A DNA stretch of 64,000 bases, from NCBI RefSeq assembly GCF_003255815.1, contig NC_037683.1:74562179-74626178 (forward strand), written 5' to 3'. Each line of letters starts with the position of its first letter. The stretch's first letter is position 1. The notes under the pieces were generated by a model that was not told the DNA's origin, did no database searches, and worked only from the letters and a program-made list of their open reading frames with translations. Position numbers and translations under genes: made by a program. This DNA comes from Theropithecus gelada. Its lineage: Eukaryota; Chordata; Mammalia; Primates; Cercopithecidae. Shown here piece by piece: positions 45,771-57,220 of this stretch.

Positions 45771-47553
45771 CTTCCTCCTGGCTGCACTGGTAAGTGTTCA
45801 ACGTCCAGATCGAAGGAACAAAGAGCTGTCATGCTTGCACTAGCCAGACTGTGTTTGGGGCACTGTGTTCCCACACCTGAGAGCAACATCTCGAGTGGGA
45901 CATTGTCCAAGAAAATTTCATCCTCAGAGCGTCCTGGAGGAAAAGCATTCACAAACCACTTTTTGGTCATCAAATCATTTGTTCCTGCCTCAGGAGTGAG
46001 ACATGAGGACTGTTTTGTTTGGATTTGAGAAGACTTAGCAGGCACTTGAGACCTCTCTACAAACATGTTAAGAAACTTAAGTGAAAGAGAGAGTGTGTTG
46101 ATTCAGTTTTGCCCTAGAGATCGAGAACTAGGAAGGCTCTTGGATGTTCCGAAGAGGCAGCAGTTAGACTTCACAGAAAGAAGCTCTTGCTTCTTAACAA
46201 CTGGAGCCAAAATAGAGAGTGAGCTCCTGTCATGTGCAGCATTCCAGAATGGATCTGAAAACTGCTCACCAGAGGCATGGCAGAGGAGATGTCCGGCTGT
46301 GGGCGGGAGTTCTCGAGGAGTTGGGGGAAAGATGGAGCACAGCAGAGTAGGGGTAAGAATGAGCAGTTAAGGGATGAGGTGGGAGGGGAGTGCGCCCCCC
46401 ATCAGCCTGTCTCACCTACGCAGCACCGCTGAACTGAGACACAGTGACTCAGAACTTCTAGCCATTCAATGGCCTGTCCAAGTCTCACTAGAAGTATGGA
46501 CAAGGCTGAGACTATGGTTTCTAAATTCTCAAGTCCCATTCTAGTGATCCTCCTCCTTCACCAAAGCACAGGGAAAATGCAAAACGATGGCAGGAAAAAA
46601 TCAAACGCAGACACGTAGTTAGCTTTCTCCCCAGCCACCCTCTGGCCACGCACCTTTAACTCTATAATGTCAGCTTCCTCTTTGGTCAAAGGAAAGGAGC
46701 ATCCTTTGAGGATCAACACCCGAGGAGGAGACCTGTTAATGCAGGACCACCTTATTCTCTCGTGGGCCCAGAGGGAGGCTGGTGTAACTCAATCAGCCAG
46801 ATGACGCGCAAATGGGTGAAGCAAAATGCATAGAAAGGATGAAGGCAACAGGTGTGTGGGTCTCAGCCACTGTGGTGGAAAAAGCTTTCACAAAGCTTCT
46901 GTGGTAAAGCTACAACTGCAAAGACATCATGGTGCATAAAAATACGTCAAAGATTGCTCACTCCTGAGCTGAAACCTAAGAGTAGCTTAGCCCCCTTTGT
47001 CTCCATATGATATTCTGATACAAGTGGCATGCCAAGTCTTGCAGTGTGGACGCTGTGTGTCCACATGAACAGCATTTTCATTCTCTACCTCACCCAAGCT
47101 GACTGAGCATGTGTTCCCGTCACATTCACCACACAGGTGATGCTCCACGCCAGGAATCCGGGAAAGGGGAACAAAATGTATATGTGGATGAGTGGATGGT
47201 GGGGCCAGGGGCCACATTCCAATGCTTACAATCAGAGACGACTAGAGAACACTATGGCTGTTCTCCCCTGTGAGAATGGCAAGAGACCTGAGAGATCCCC
47301 TAGGCCAATGTCCCCAGTTGAAAGGGAAGGGCTGAACAATGAAATGACTTGCAGTCACAAGTCACCAAGAGCTGGCTATAATTTAATCTTGTGTTTCACA
47401 GCCCAGCAGTGCAAGGTTTTGAGCAAATGAGTAACACTTGGGGAGAATTTTAACTAGGGGATTAAAAAGCAGAGCCAGGTGACGACTAACCAAAGAACTT
47501 GTAAGAATATGATTTGTCAAAAAATGTCAGCTCATGGTATTCAGAAGCCGAGG
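45771..47553. other. Intron sequence, unclassified
   Basis: Contains a 120-codon minus-strand frame (45704-46066, partly in the repeat to the left) and a 101-codon plus-strand frame (46065-46370). Neither has recognisable motifs. Confidence 0.45.
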
Positions 47554-47706
47554 CGTGGCCAGGCACAGCAGCTCATGCCTGTAATCTCTTTCACCTTGGC
47601 CTCCCAAGGTTTGAGTTTGGGAGGCCGAGGTGAGCGTACTGCTTGAGCCCAATAGTTTGAGACCAGCCTGGGCAACACAGCAAGACCTAGTCTCTCAAAA
47701 AAAAGA
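47554..47706 (+). mobile_element. Alu left monomer with an inverted internal insertion
   Basis: GGCCAGGCACAGCAGCTCAT then a foreign-looking stretch CTTGGCCTCCCAAGGTTTGA before GGGAGGCCGAGGTGAGC. The insertion mirrors the Alu segment that follows it. Confidence 0.85.
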
Positions 47707-48913
47707 GGAGTAATGAGTGTACATGCACAAATGAAGTAATCCAGGATATCCTCAGAACTGGAAATGTGTTCCCGAGCACAGTAAAAAAATGTGAGCAACG
47801 CCATTCTAGAAATACTTTTCACATAGGCTACAGCTTCTCTCTCTGTGAGTTTAACATGTCCTTCCTTTTAGATTAAATGCAAATGCATAAAGTTAACCAA
47901 TCATGCTCATAACACACTGTCTTATGAAGACAGGGACATGTGTAATTACTACCAGCATTTCAATAGGGACTACTGTGTCACAAATGACAGATAGCTAAGA
48001 TGGTTGAGGAGTGGATAATGAATCAATCTATTTAGTCAACATTATTATGCTTAAAGGGAAGTCAGAAACTCCCCAAATGATTCTTGTGTTGTGGAAAGCC
48101 TGTCAAATCAAAATATTCTTAATGTGAAATTAAGAAGAATTTTGCTGTTTGTAGATACCCAGGCAAGGAGAATGAAAATGATATGTAGATAACACACCAT
48201 TGTTAGATTTATTATCCAAACAAGAGCTTTTAATCCACCAAGGCTTAAAAACACATAAAAGGAGGGTGGTAAATTTCACTTTACTGATGCACTCACTGTG
48301 GAATGCCTGGTTCAGAATCACATCAAGGATTATGTCATGCCCTTTTTCAGATAGTTAATGAACCTTTGAAGTAAGAGCTTTTCTATTCTTTTCACACCAG
48401 ATACTAGTCTTTATTTGAAGGCTGATTCTTGCTAATACCCGATTTGCTTAATGAACATTGAATAGTTGGTCAATAATATTTCAATTGTGATATGATCTTT
48501 TTCCACTCTACTAAAAAGGTTAGTTAGCATCCTCGGTTACTTTCCTTGAAACAGACACCCACTGATGTAGATTTGCATATAGAGGCAACTGGAAACCAAA
48601 ACAGGCCAGTGTGGGGGCTCCCAGGGTAAGTGGGCACCTGAAAGTGGGGTCAGTATAAGCGATGCTGGAGCTGGAACAGCTGAGATTAGCTTTTATAGAT
48701 TAAGCTGGGAGGGGAGGGAGTAGGACTTCAGTGATAAAACAAGCAGGTAAGGAGGTAGAGGAAGATAAAGGATAAAAGGAGATGGGCCTGCTTGCAAACC
48801 TTAAACACCATCCAATTAATAGTAACTATGACATTAACAGTACACAGGATGTAATTCCTTGCTTTTAGCATGTTAATATGATGCCAGGTGCATTCAAATT
48901 AATATCTACATTG

Positions 48914-48950
<37 letters not shown>

Positions 48951-49388
48951 CCTGTATGAGCATTTTAAAAATCCTGGGAGGATATATGAGAAGCAGGTGA
49001 GATGGTGATTTCCAGATGTTGGAAGACACAGGAATGTACTTTTCATCTTAAATCTTTCTGTATTTCTTGGACTTTAGCCAGACATGGGTATGTTATGCAA
49101 AACATTGTACATCTACAATTATTAAATATTAGTTGCTAATTATTTTTATTACCACTAACCACGTACATTTTGTCTACCAGTTACTCATCAATTCTTTCCC
49201 TTTAAAAGGTAAATGAATCTCAAAAATGAGAGATGTTCAAGACTCTGTAAGTCATGTAGTCCATCTTCTTCAGAAAATGATGGCTCTTCTCAGGGCAACA
49301 GAACAGATCCATCAGCCTCTACACTGGTTCGTGATGAGGGAGCCCAGGGGAGGGGAGGCAAAGCCACTGAACAGAAAGAGAAACTAGG
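47707..49388. other. Intron sequence, unclassified
   Basis: AT-rich. No exon or recognised repeat except the CA microsatellite at 48917-48949. Confidence 0.5.
48917..48949 (+). repeat. (CA)n microsatellite
   Basis: About 16 perfect AC units. Confidence 0.97.
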
Positions 49389-49505
49389 ATGGGTGTGGTG
49401 GCTCACACCTATAATCCCATCATTTTGGGAGGCCAAAGTGGGATGATTGCTTCAGGAGTTCCAGAACAGCTTGGATAGCAAAAGACTCCATCTTTACGAA
49501 AATTT
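49389..49505 (+). mobile_element. Alu monomer fragment (FLAM-like)
   Basis: GATGGGTGTGGTGGCTCACA to AAAGACTCCATCTTTACG; highly diverged single arm. Confidence 0.85.
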
Positions 49506-49989
49506 TAAAAAGGAAACAGGGGGATTAAAAGTTCCAGGGTAGAGCACACAAAGCTACATGCAGGGTTGAAAGCAAAATCACAAAAATGAGTGCTGAAGAG
49601 AGCTAAGGATTAAGAGATGTTAGAATCAGCTATATAGTGAGGCCAAGTCTACATATGTGTGGTTATATGCTCAATTTATTTATTTATTTTTAAAACAGCC
49701 AAATTCAAGAGCAATAAATGCTCAACTTAAATGTTTGTGTGTCAAGATGGAAGCTCCATAAAGGGTAAATATAACTCATCGATTTTGGTGGCCATATTTT
49801 CATACTGAAGAATTTCTTGGGCAAAATGACTATTTCATCAAATGTGTGAGAGTTAGATAATGGGGTTTACGTGTGTGTAAATTCTTTTCAATATAGCCAA
49901 AATTTTCTTTTCACTATAGCCAATTCTTTTTCACTATAGTCAAAAAAACCCACTTCATAACAAATCTCTTTGACTTCTGCTCAAGATAG
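49506..49989. other. Intron sequence, unclassified
   Basis: Includes a short repeated TTTTCACTATAG word at about 49908-49940. Nothing else seen. Confidence 0.5.
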
Positions 49990-50412
49990 TCCAACAGGGC
50001 TTCCTCCTGCTTATAGAATAAAACCCCAACCCTGTAAGATGGCCCTCAAGGCCCCACCCAGTCTGGCCCTTTCCTTTTCCTCCAGGCTCAAGATTCACCT
50101 CCTCCAGCAGCCGCACTTGCCTTCCTTCTGCCCTGTGTTTAGTGAACTCACCTTACAGATCTTCACTCAGGTCGCACTGATCACCCATCTAAATAAGATG
50201 CTTATTTCTAGTTACATGCTCTTACTGGATCATATTCCTGTCATCCCAGGACTTCTCTCAATTTGAAGCACATCTTTTATATGTGCTGTCATATGTCACT
50301 CTCTCCCACTAGATTGTAAATTCCATGAGAACAAAAACCATTCCAATTTTACTTCTATCATTTTCCCAGAACCCAGCATGATGTGTGGCATGCAGTAGGT
50401 GCTCACTATAAA
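49990..50412 (+). mobile_element. L2 LINE 3' end relic
   Basis: AAGATGGCCCTCAAGGCCCC, CACCCAGTCTGGCCCTTTCC, AGATTGTAAATTCCATGAGA and GTGGCATGCAGTAGGTGCTC. This is the classic L2 ORF2 end and 3' UTR order. Confidence 0.87.
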
Positions 50413-50716
50413 AAAACTTGGGGGCACAAGGCTACCATCATGGAAGGATAAGGTATTTCTTGAGTAGAGAATCCATGTATGACCATATGCAGGTACCCAG
50501 ATGTGGCTTATCAAGGCCAGCCCTGCAGGAATTCCCCATCTACTAAAAGAAGGGCCTTCATGGGGAGCATTAGCCTTCCCCATCTTTATGAGCTCCCAAC
50601 TCTAAGAAGAAAGAGGACTTGAGCACCACACATACTATTTCCTCTTCCTCATTAGATTTCTCCTGGAGGGAACCTACTCTTAGATACTGATTAGATTTCT
50701 GCCCTTCTAACTTCAT

Positions 50717-50776
50717 GCAAAACAAAAATCAAAAACAAAAACAAAAAAACCCAACAACAAACAAGCAAAACAAACA
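50717..50776 (+). repeat. (CAAAA)n-rich low-complexity tract
   Basis: AAAACAAAAATCAAAAACAA and further CAA/CAAAC units. Confidence 0.85.
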
Positions 50777-50802
50777 TAAAGCCCTGTAGAAACATAACTA
50801 GT

Positions 50803-51334
50803 TGTTACAGTACATAGCTAGTCAGGTATGAGCTGGGCAAGAGAGGGCTCCTCAGCCCCTGCCACATACACCAGGAGTGTAGGGTGATCATCAGGTGATG
50901 GTCAGGTTGTTAACTCTCTCTCTAAACGAATAGTTGGTCACAGCTGGCACCAGGGAACGGCAGTCTCCTAATACATGGGAAACACCTGAAACTGGTGAGC
51001 AGCGGCTTCTGGAGAAGATCTCAGGAGTGGGGAGAAGGACTGCAATGCCCCAGAAATATGTCAGCGTATAAGATCCCAAGTCAAGAGGTCAAGCCGCACA
51101 CGTGGTCTCTCAAGTCGCCTACGTGGTCTCTCAAGTCGCCTGCTTGGCCCTCTTCCAAGTGTCCTTTCCTTCCTTTCATTACTGCTCTAAAGCTTTTTAA
51201 TGAACTTTAGCTCCTGCTCTAAAACTTGCCTTGGTCTCTCCTTCTGCCTTATGCCCCTGAGTCAAATTATTTCTTCCGAGGCAGCAAGATTTGAGGTTGC
51301 TGAAGACTCATACAGACAACTACCACTGCTTACA
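50803..51334 (+). mobile_element. ERV1-class solo LTR (family uncertain)
   Basis: 532 bp from TGTTACAGTA to GCTTACA (TG...CA ends). Contains TTGGTCACAGCTGGCACCAG, GAACGGCAGTCTCC, a TATA-like CGTATAAGATCC, a poly(A)-like TTTTTAATGAACTTTAGCTC, then CTGCTCTAAAACTTGCCTTG and CTTCTGCCTTATGCCCCTGA, a 3' region shared by several gammaretrovirus-like (ERV1) LTRs. No internal viral genes. A 21-bp tandem duplication lies inside it. A target duplication is not clean (TAGT/TAAT). Confidence 0.78.
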
Positions 51335-51819
51335 TAATGATATGAGATAAAGTTCCAGCATAAATAATGTAGAAAAAAGGTTTCACTAGTATTGAAATAC
51401 ATTTAAAAACGGTAAGGAAAATATTAAATTCATATGTAATACATAAATTATTTCATAATTCATGTAGGGAACAAAATAGGAAAAGTTATAGGGTCTAGTG
51501 TGGCCATTTGCAGCCTGGTCTAAGGTTATTGTGGGATGAGACAGTCTTCAAAATACACATATAACATTTTAGAGTCTCAATATCAATGGCACTCACATCC
51601 ACATTCTTTCAATAGTTCTCTTATAGTCTGTATTTCAACATGACTTCAGGAGTTGGCTGCTTAGAACATAAGGACTAAAGCCTGGCTTGTTTTGTGCCAG
51701 TCACTTTCTTTTATGGTCAAAGAAGCTGCTTTAGATGATTAAATATTATGTGTTACTCAGGGGAAAAGAATGGTAATATAACACATAAAGCAATCATTGG
51801 GTCAGATTATTTATTTATT
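51335..51819. other. Intron sequence, unclassified
   Basis: AT-rich; no recognised element. Confidence 0.5.
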
Positions 51820-52121
51820 TATTTTTGTTTTGTTTTAAGACAGGGTCTGGTTCCTTCACCCAGGCTGGAGTGCAGTGATACAATCTCAGCTCATTGCAAC
51901 CTCCACCTCCCAGGCTCAAGTGATCCTCCCACCTCAGCCTCCTGAGTACCTGGGACTAAAGATGCACGCCACCATGCCTGGCTGATTCCTGAAATTTTTT
52001 TGCAGAGATGAGTTTTTGCCATGTTGCCCAGGCTGGTATCAAACTCTGCAGCTCAAGCCACCTGCCTGCCTTGAACTCCCAAGGTGCTGGGATGACGGGT
52101 GTCAGCCACTGCACCTGACCT
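51820..52121 (-). mobile_element. Alu (AluJ/S-like)
   Basis: AAGACAGGGTCTGGTTCCTT to CAGCCACTGCACCTGACCT; full dimer, diverged. Confidence 0.94.
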
Positions 52122-52271
52122 AGAGTATTAATTAAAGGCTAGAAAGAGTAAATATCTAGCATGTTTTAAAAACATAACCTACAAATATAACTATGCTACT
52201 GGAAGTATGCATAATTTAACTACTCCCTCCCTTTTGGCTGAGTTGTTAGGCAAAATCTACAAACGACATCT

Positions 52272-52560
52272 TTTATTTTGTTAGAGACAGGGTTTGGCTC
52301 TGTCACCCAGGCAGGAATGCAGTGGTGTGATCATAGCTCACTGTAACCTCAAACCTCCTGGGCTTAAGGCTTCCTCCTGCCTCAGCCTCCCAAAGAGCTA
52401 GGACTACAGGTGCATGTCACCACACCTGGCTCAATTTTTTTTAACTTTTTTTTTGTAAAGAGGAGGTCTTTCTATGTTGCCCAGGCTGGTCTCAAACTCC
52501 TGAACTCAAATAATCCTCCTGCTTTGGTGCCTCAAGCTGCTAGGAAGTCAGGTGTGAGCC
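52272..52560 (-). mobile_element. Alu (AluJ-like)
   Basis: AGAGACAGGGTTTGGCTCTG to AAGTCAGGTGTGAGCC; both arms, diverged, the terminal GGCC lost. Confidence 0.93.
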
Positions 52561-54041
52561 AAAAGAGATCTTTTTCAGGCACAGATCACACCAGCTTTAA
52601 TTACTCGTGGAAAAGTCTACTTTGATCTGAAAACCATGCATGTAACATTATTCAACATATTGTACTATTATAACCTTTAGAAGAAATTAAACATTGTACA
52701 AATACAAAGTTCTATAATGGTATTGGATAAAACATCTAAGGCACGGAAGACTTTCAAATATATCCTCCATTTTATAAAGGGCAAAAAATGAGATGATACA
52801 GGGAAACTGATTAGTAGAAACACACACAACCAACAAGCATTATTGCAGGCGACAGCTTCCAAGTTTCTCACTCACTTCTTAGCATAGAACACTCTCTGTG
52901 GGAAAGATTAGAAACTGAAGGACAAAAATACACTCACTCCATTCTCTCTCTACCTTTTCTTCTATCATTCCTTTTCTCTGTTTGCCCACATATTCTGACC
53001 TCAAAATTATAATTTATTTAATAATGCAAAAGGCAAGATTTATTACTGGTTCTTTCTCACCTAATAAAATTAACTTCTTTTAAATAAGGTACAAAAAGGA
53101 AATAATAAAATAAAGGCAATGTTGCTCATCAATAAGTAGATAGCATTGACTTCTTCTGGATATATCTATCAAATAAGAATCTAAGTTCACTCTATTGCTA
53201 CAATAATTTAAATCCCATGGTGGAAAAGGAACATAAACTCTTCATTGATTTATGGGCCTCATATCTTCTGGGATGTGTCGCCAATTTATGTGCTATATCC
53301 TGGGGTGTTAGCACCTGGGGTTGGATAGAGGTGAAAGATAATGGCTTGTAAACAGGCAGCTCCCTGTTGACTACTCGCCTCAGGAAGCTCTTGCCATTCG
53401 CTATATATTTCAGAAATTGTATGCAGAAAGCTGTGCTTACAAATGCACTACAGGAAAGGTCAGCTCTGGAAAATTTCAGACATTTCTGAAACGTGCATGT
53501 AGCAACCTGATTATACCACACACAGTCATGGTATCTAGATTTGAGATAAAAATAAAATTAGAGCAAGAAACGATTTAAAAGTGTAAAACTTTGCATCATA
53601 GGCAGCTAACGTACCATTTTAAGAGTAATCGAAGGGTCAATAATGAATGGTGACAATCTGATATTATGGTGTGAACTGATAATGACATCTGACCATGTTA
53701 GTTATTAGAAGGAACAAGGGATTTTCATAATGTTTATATTTTGTATTAAATGTAAGTTGCTTCAGCCCTACCCTAACATTTAGAGATGATGTCATGGACA
53801 TTCATAATTTGGTGCTGAATATTCACGGATGGGCCTGCCAAGACCACTGGCGACATTTCCCAACAGTCCTGCTCTCAGGTTGGCACAGGGACCAGCAGGT
53901 GCGCCAATGCCCTGACTCCCTCAGCCCTCTCTCATGACAGACTTCTCACTCTCATGGCAGTGAAATGGCAGGTAACGATCGATTTCACCTGAACCAGTGG
54001 TTTCAGAGTTTTTCAGGGCCAGAGATCTCGTTTAAAGAAAG

Positions 54042-54043
<2 letters not shown>
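52561..54043. other. Intron sequence, unclassified
   Basis: No exon. A more GC-rich patch at 53830-53990 has no recognised identity. Confidence 0.5.
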
Positions 54044-54098
<55 letters not shown>

Positions 54099-54105
54099 GG
54101 GGGGG
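54044..54105 (+). repeat. (CA)n-(TA)n microsatellite with a G7 run
   Basis: About 23 CA units (54044-54089), then AT repeats, then seven G. Confidence 0.97.
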
Positions 54106-54264
54106 TTTCTGATTTATTTAAAAAATAAATAAATCTCACAAGAAAACTAAAACACTGAAGGCTTGAGTTTTCCCTGGAGCTGCTTGCTAGAGCACAGCCC
54201 TGCTCTGAGGGAAAAATATTCTTTACCTAGAAAGGACATGAAATTTCATGAACTCAAATTTTAA

Positions 54265-55037
54265 AATGCATGATCCATTAAGAAAAAGTTGACAAACTGG
54301 GCTTCATCAAAATGTATAACTTTTGCTCTTCATACACTATTAAGAAAGTGACAAAACAAGACACGAACTAGGAGAAAGTGTTTGTAAATCAAAGATCTGA
54401 TAAAGGATATGTACAGACTATTTAAAAAATTCCCACAACTCAATATAAGAAAACTCAATTAATAAAATGTAAAATATATTACTGGTTTGAATAGGCTTTT
54501 CACCATAGAAGACAGATGAATGGCTAACAAGCACTTGAAAAGATGCTTGAATCATTAGTCAATAGGGAAATATAAATTACAATAGCGTGAAATAACACTA
54601 TACATCCACTACAATGGTCATTTTCCAAAAGACTGACAATACAGGTGTTGGTGAGGATGTGAAGAAACTATAACCTCAAATGTTGCTGGTGGGAAGATAA
54701 AATGGCACAGCCACTTTGGAAAACAGTTTGGCAGTTTCCTATAAAGTTGAACACACACTTACCATATATCTCAGTAATCTCACTCCTAGGTCTTTACCCA
54801 AGAGAAATGAAAACACATGTCCATACAAAGCCTTGAAAGCAAATTTTACAGCAGAATTATTTATAATAGCTCCAAACAGGAAATAATCCAAATGTCCATC
54901 AACTGGCGAATGGATAAACAAAATGTGTTATATTCATACTATAAAATGGGACATTATGCAGACGGGGAGTAAACACTGCAAAGCATCTGAAAAAGGACTT
55001 GTATCGAGAATACATAAAAAACTCTTGTAAGTCAGTA
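54265..55037 (+). mobile_element. Old L1 (L1M) ORF2 3' fragment
   Basis: GTTGACAAACTGGGCTTCAT, GAGAAAGTGTTTGTAAATCA, TGTTGGTGAGGATGTGAAGA, CCACTTTGGAAAACAGTTTG and CAAATGTCCATCAACTGGCG are the ORF2 C-terminal order seen in all L1s. It is heavily diverged. The last 50 bp repeat an earlier part out of order. Confidence 0.9.
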
Positions 55038-55204
55038 AACCAGCTGACATCTCTCTTCCTCAATGTGACTTCCTTAAACACTCTGACCCATCACAATTGC
55101 TTCTTTCCCCGAATTTACTGTCAATAAGCTTCACTGGGTTTTTTTCTTGTAAAATATTTCAGATCAGCTCCTGGTGGGGGTGAGGGAGTGTAACTGCATT
55201 AGTG

Positions 55205-55338
55205 TGGAGCAACATAATACATCAGTGGGCTGGGATGGGATGTGACTTCCCAAAGCTGAGATGGGCTCACTGATAAGAGGTGTCTGCCACTGTCTTGGCC
55301 ACTTGACCCAAAACTCCAGAGCACCTCAAAATCTAGGC
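55205..55338 (+). repeat. Dispersed duplicate, copy 1
   Basis: GGGCTGGGATGGGATGTGAC, GGGCTCACTGATAAGAGGTG and CACCTCAAAATCTAGG recur at 57085-57220. Confidence 0.85.
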
Positions 55339-57084
55339 ACCAATGCAAATCCAAAATTGCTTCCCAAGATCCCATAGCTGAAAAAGTTTCTGGGAATGGC
55401 TTTTTTCTTAGTCTTTCAAACTTCCTTGGGTATTGTGTGTTGCCTCAAAAACACCCACGTCACTCCTCCTACACCTGTGTTTACACATCTCTGAATCCCC
55501 CATGATGCCTAATACAGTGTTCAAAACATAGCTCAGAACGGACAACATCACTGGACACTCCCAAACACGGAGTGGATTTGGTTCATAGTGCCTACTGCCC
55601 ATGGGTTTAAGCAGGCTCACCCATGAATATTCAGCACTGAGAAAAGATGATGAAGTCCTGGAAATTAATAACACTGCCCTCAAGTTCAGGTAGTTATTTT
55701 GATTCTGTTAGGCTGAAGACGAAATCGTATACCTGAGTCTCTCCTGGAAAGAAAAAAGTGGGAAGGAAGTGCCAGGAACCTTGAGATAATTACCAAAAGA
55801 GAAAATAAGAGAAATACCCTCAAGTGAAGGAGGTATATATATGAAGAAAAACATAACTGACAGTCTGTCTTTGTGGCAACTAGGGAATCTCCTGCATAGG
55901 ACATCAGGGAAATGACATACTTTCTCCACAGGATCCCCAGTGATGAGTGGAAACTGTCGCTATGATGCCTACAGAATTGTGGTCAATGAGATACACACAA
56001 TTCGCAAAAAAAAAAGGAACAAGATGTAACGGCAACTGGAGTAAAGGCTTCAACATTTCATTCCTATGTCCAAGGCTTTAATGTGAAAATCCTATGTCCA
56101 AGGCTTTAATGTGAAAAGTCATATGAGTTACACAAAAGGAAATAAAATTCCAGGACCTGGAAAGTACCCACCTCCATGGACTTAAGAGACAGTTCGTGAA
56201 ACTTGTAAGACTAGTCAGGACCCCAGTGAAAGGTGTAAGGTTTACAGAGTTGATGAATCAAATAAAACCTGACCTTAATTAGGAGCCCCTGCCCAATAAC
56301 TGCAGGTTTATTCTTCAAAGGCATAACCAGATTCTATGCCTCTAAAATGGCCTTGAGATTCTATTATTATTTTTTCTTAGTAGACTCCCAGCCAATACGG
56401 TAATATTGTTCCCTTTGATTGGGCAAAGTCTTGTCTACTTATCTATCAATCTTATGTAAATTGTGTTTATAAAGGTGCAACTGTGTTTTGTAAAATATTG
56501 TACTGGTTTACATACTGTTTTTGAAGATGTCTGAAATAGGAGAATCCAAACTAACTAATGTCTGATTTATTAAAGTTATGGGCATTAAATGCCTAGAAAA
56601 ATTGTGACATTTGTGAGAAACGTATATAATAAATTTATAATCATAGTTAAAATGTCCAAGGAAATTTGGTTACATAAACATAAAATGGTTAGGATTTGAT
56701 TTATGCATTATAGGAACATTAATCAAGGAACAAATGAGTTTGTTCTTATTTTTTATGCAAATATTAGATTTATAAATAAAATTTGTCAGATAAATTTAAA
56801 CATTTAGAAAAGTAAATTTAGACACTCTTTGACATGTGTAAAAGGTTTCCCATGGAAGTAAAAATTAACTGGAATTTGGTGAAGCCTTTCATCTCATGGA
56901 TTCCCAACTCTACAATCGAGAGAGAAAAGCAAGAGAACCCTGAACAGTGAAAGGCCATGCCTGCAGACCTCTAAACCAAAGAAAGTTTCCAAAGCCTTCT
57001 CTGGCAAATGTCCACTGATTCCAAAAGAACCAGAACTGCCTGGCAGGGAACAGGAGAGGGAAGAGGAGAAGGGCATCCCTCTAG

Positions 57085-57220
57085 AGCACACATAACACAA
57101 ATGGTCTGGGATGGGACAGGGCTTCCAAAGCTGAGGTGAGCTCACTGACAAGGGGTGTCTGCCAATGCCATATATGCATGGCTACCTGACCTGAAAACCT
57201 AGGACACCTCAAAATCTAGG
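57085..57220 (+). repeat. Dispersed duplicate, copy 2
   Basis: GGTCTGGGATGGGACAGGGC, GAGCTCACTGACAAGGGGTG and CACCTCAAAATCTAGG match copy 1 at 1.88 kb distance in the same orientation. Confidence 0.85.
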
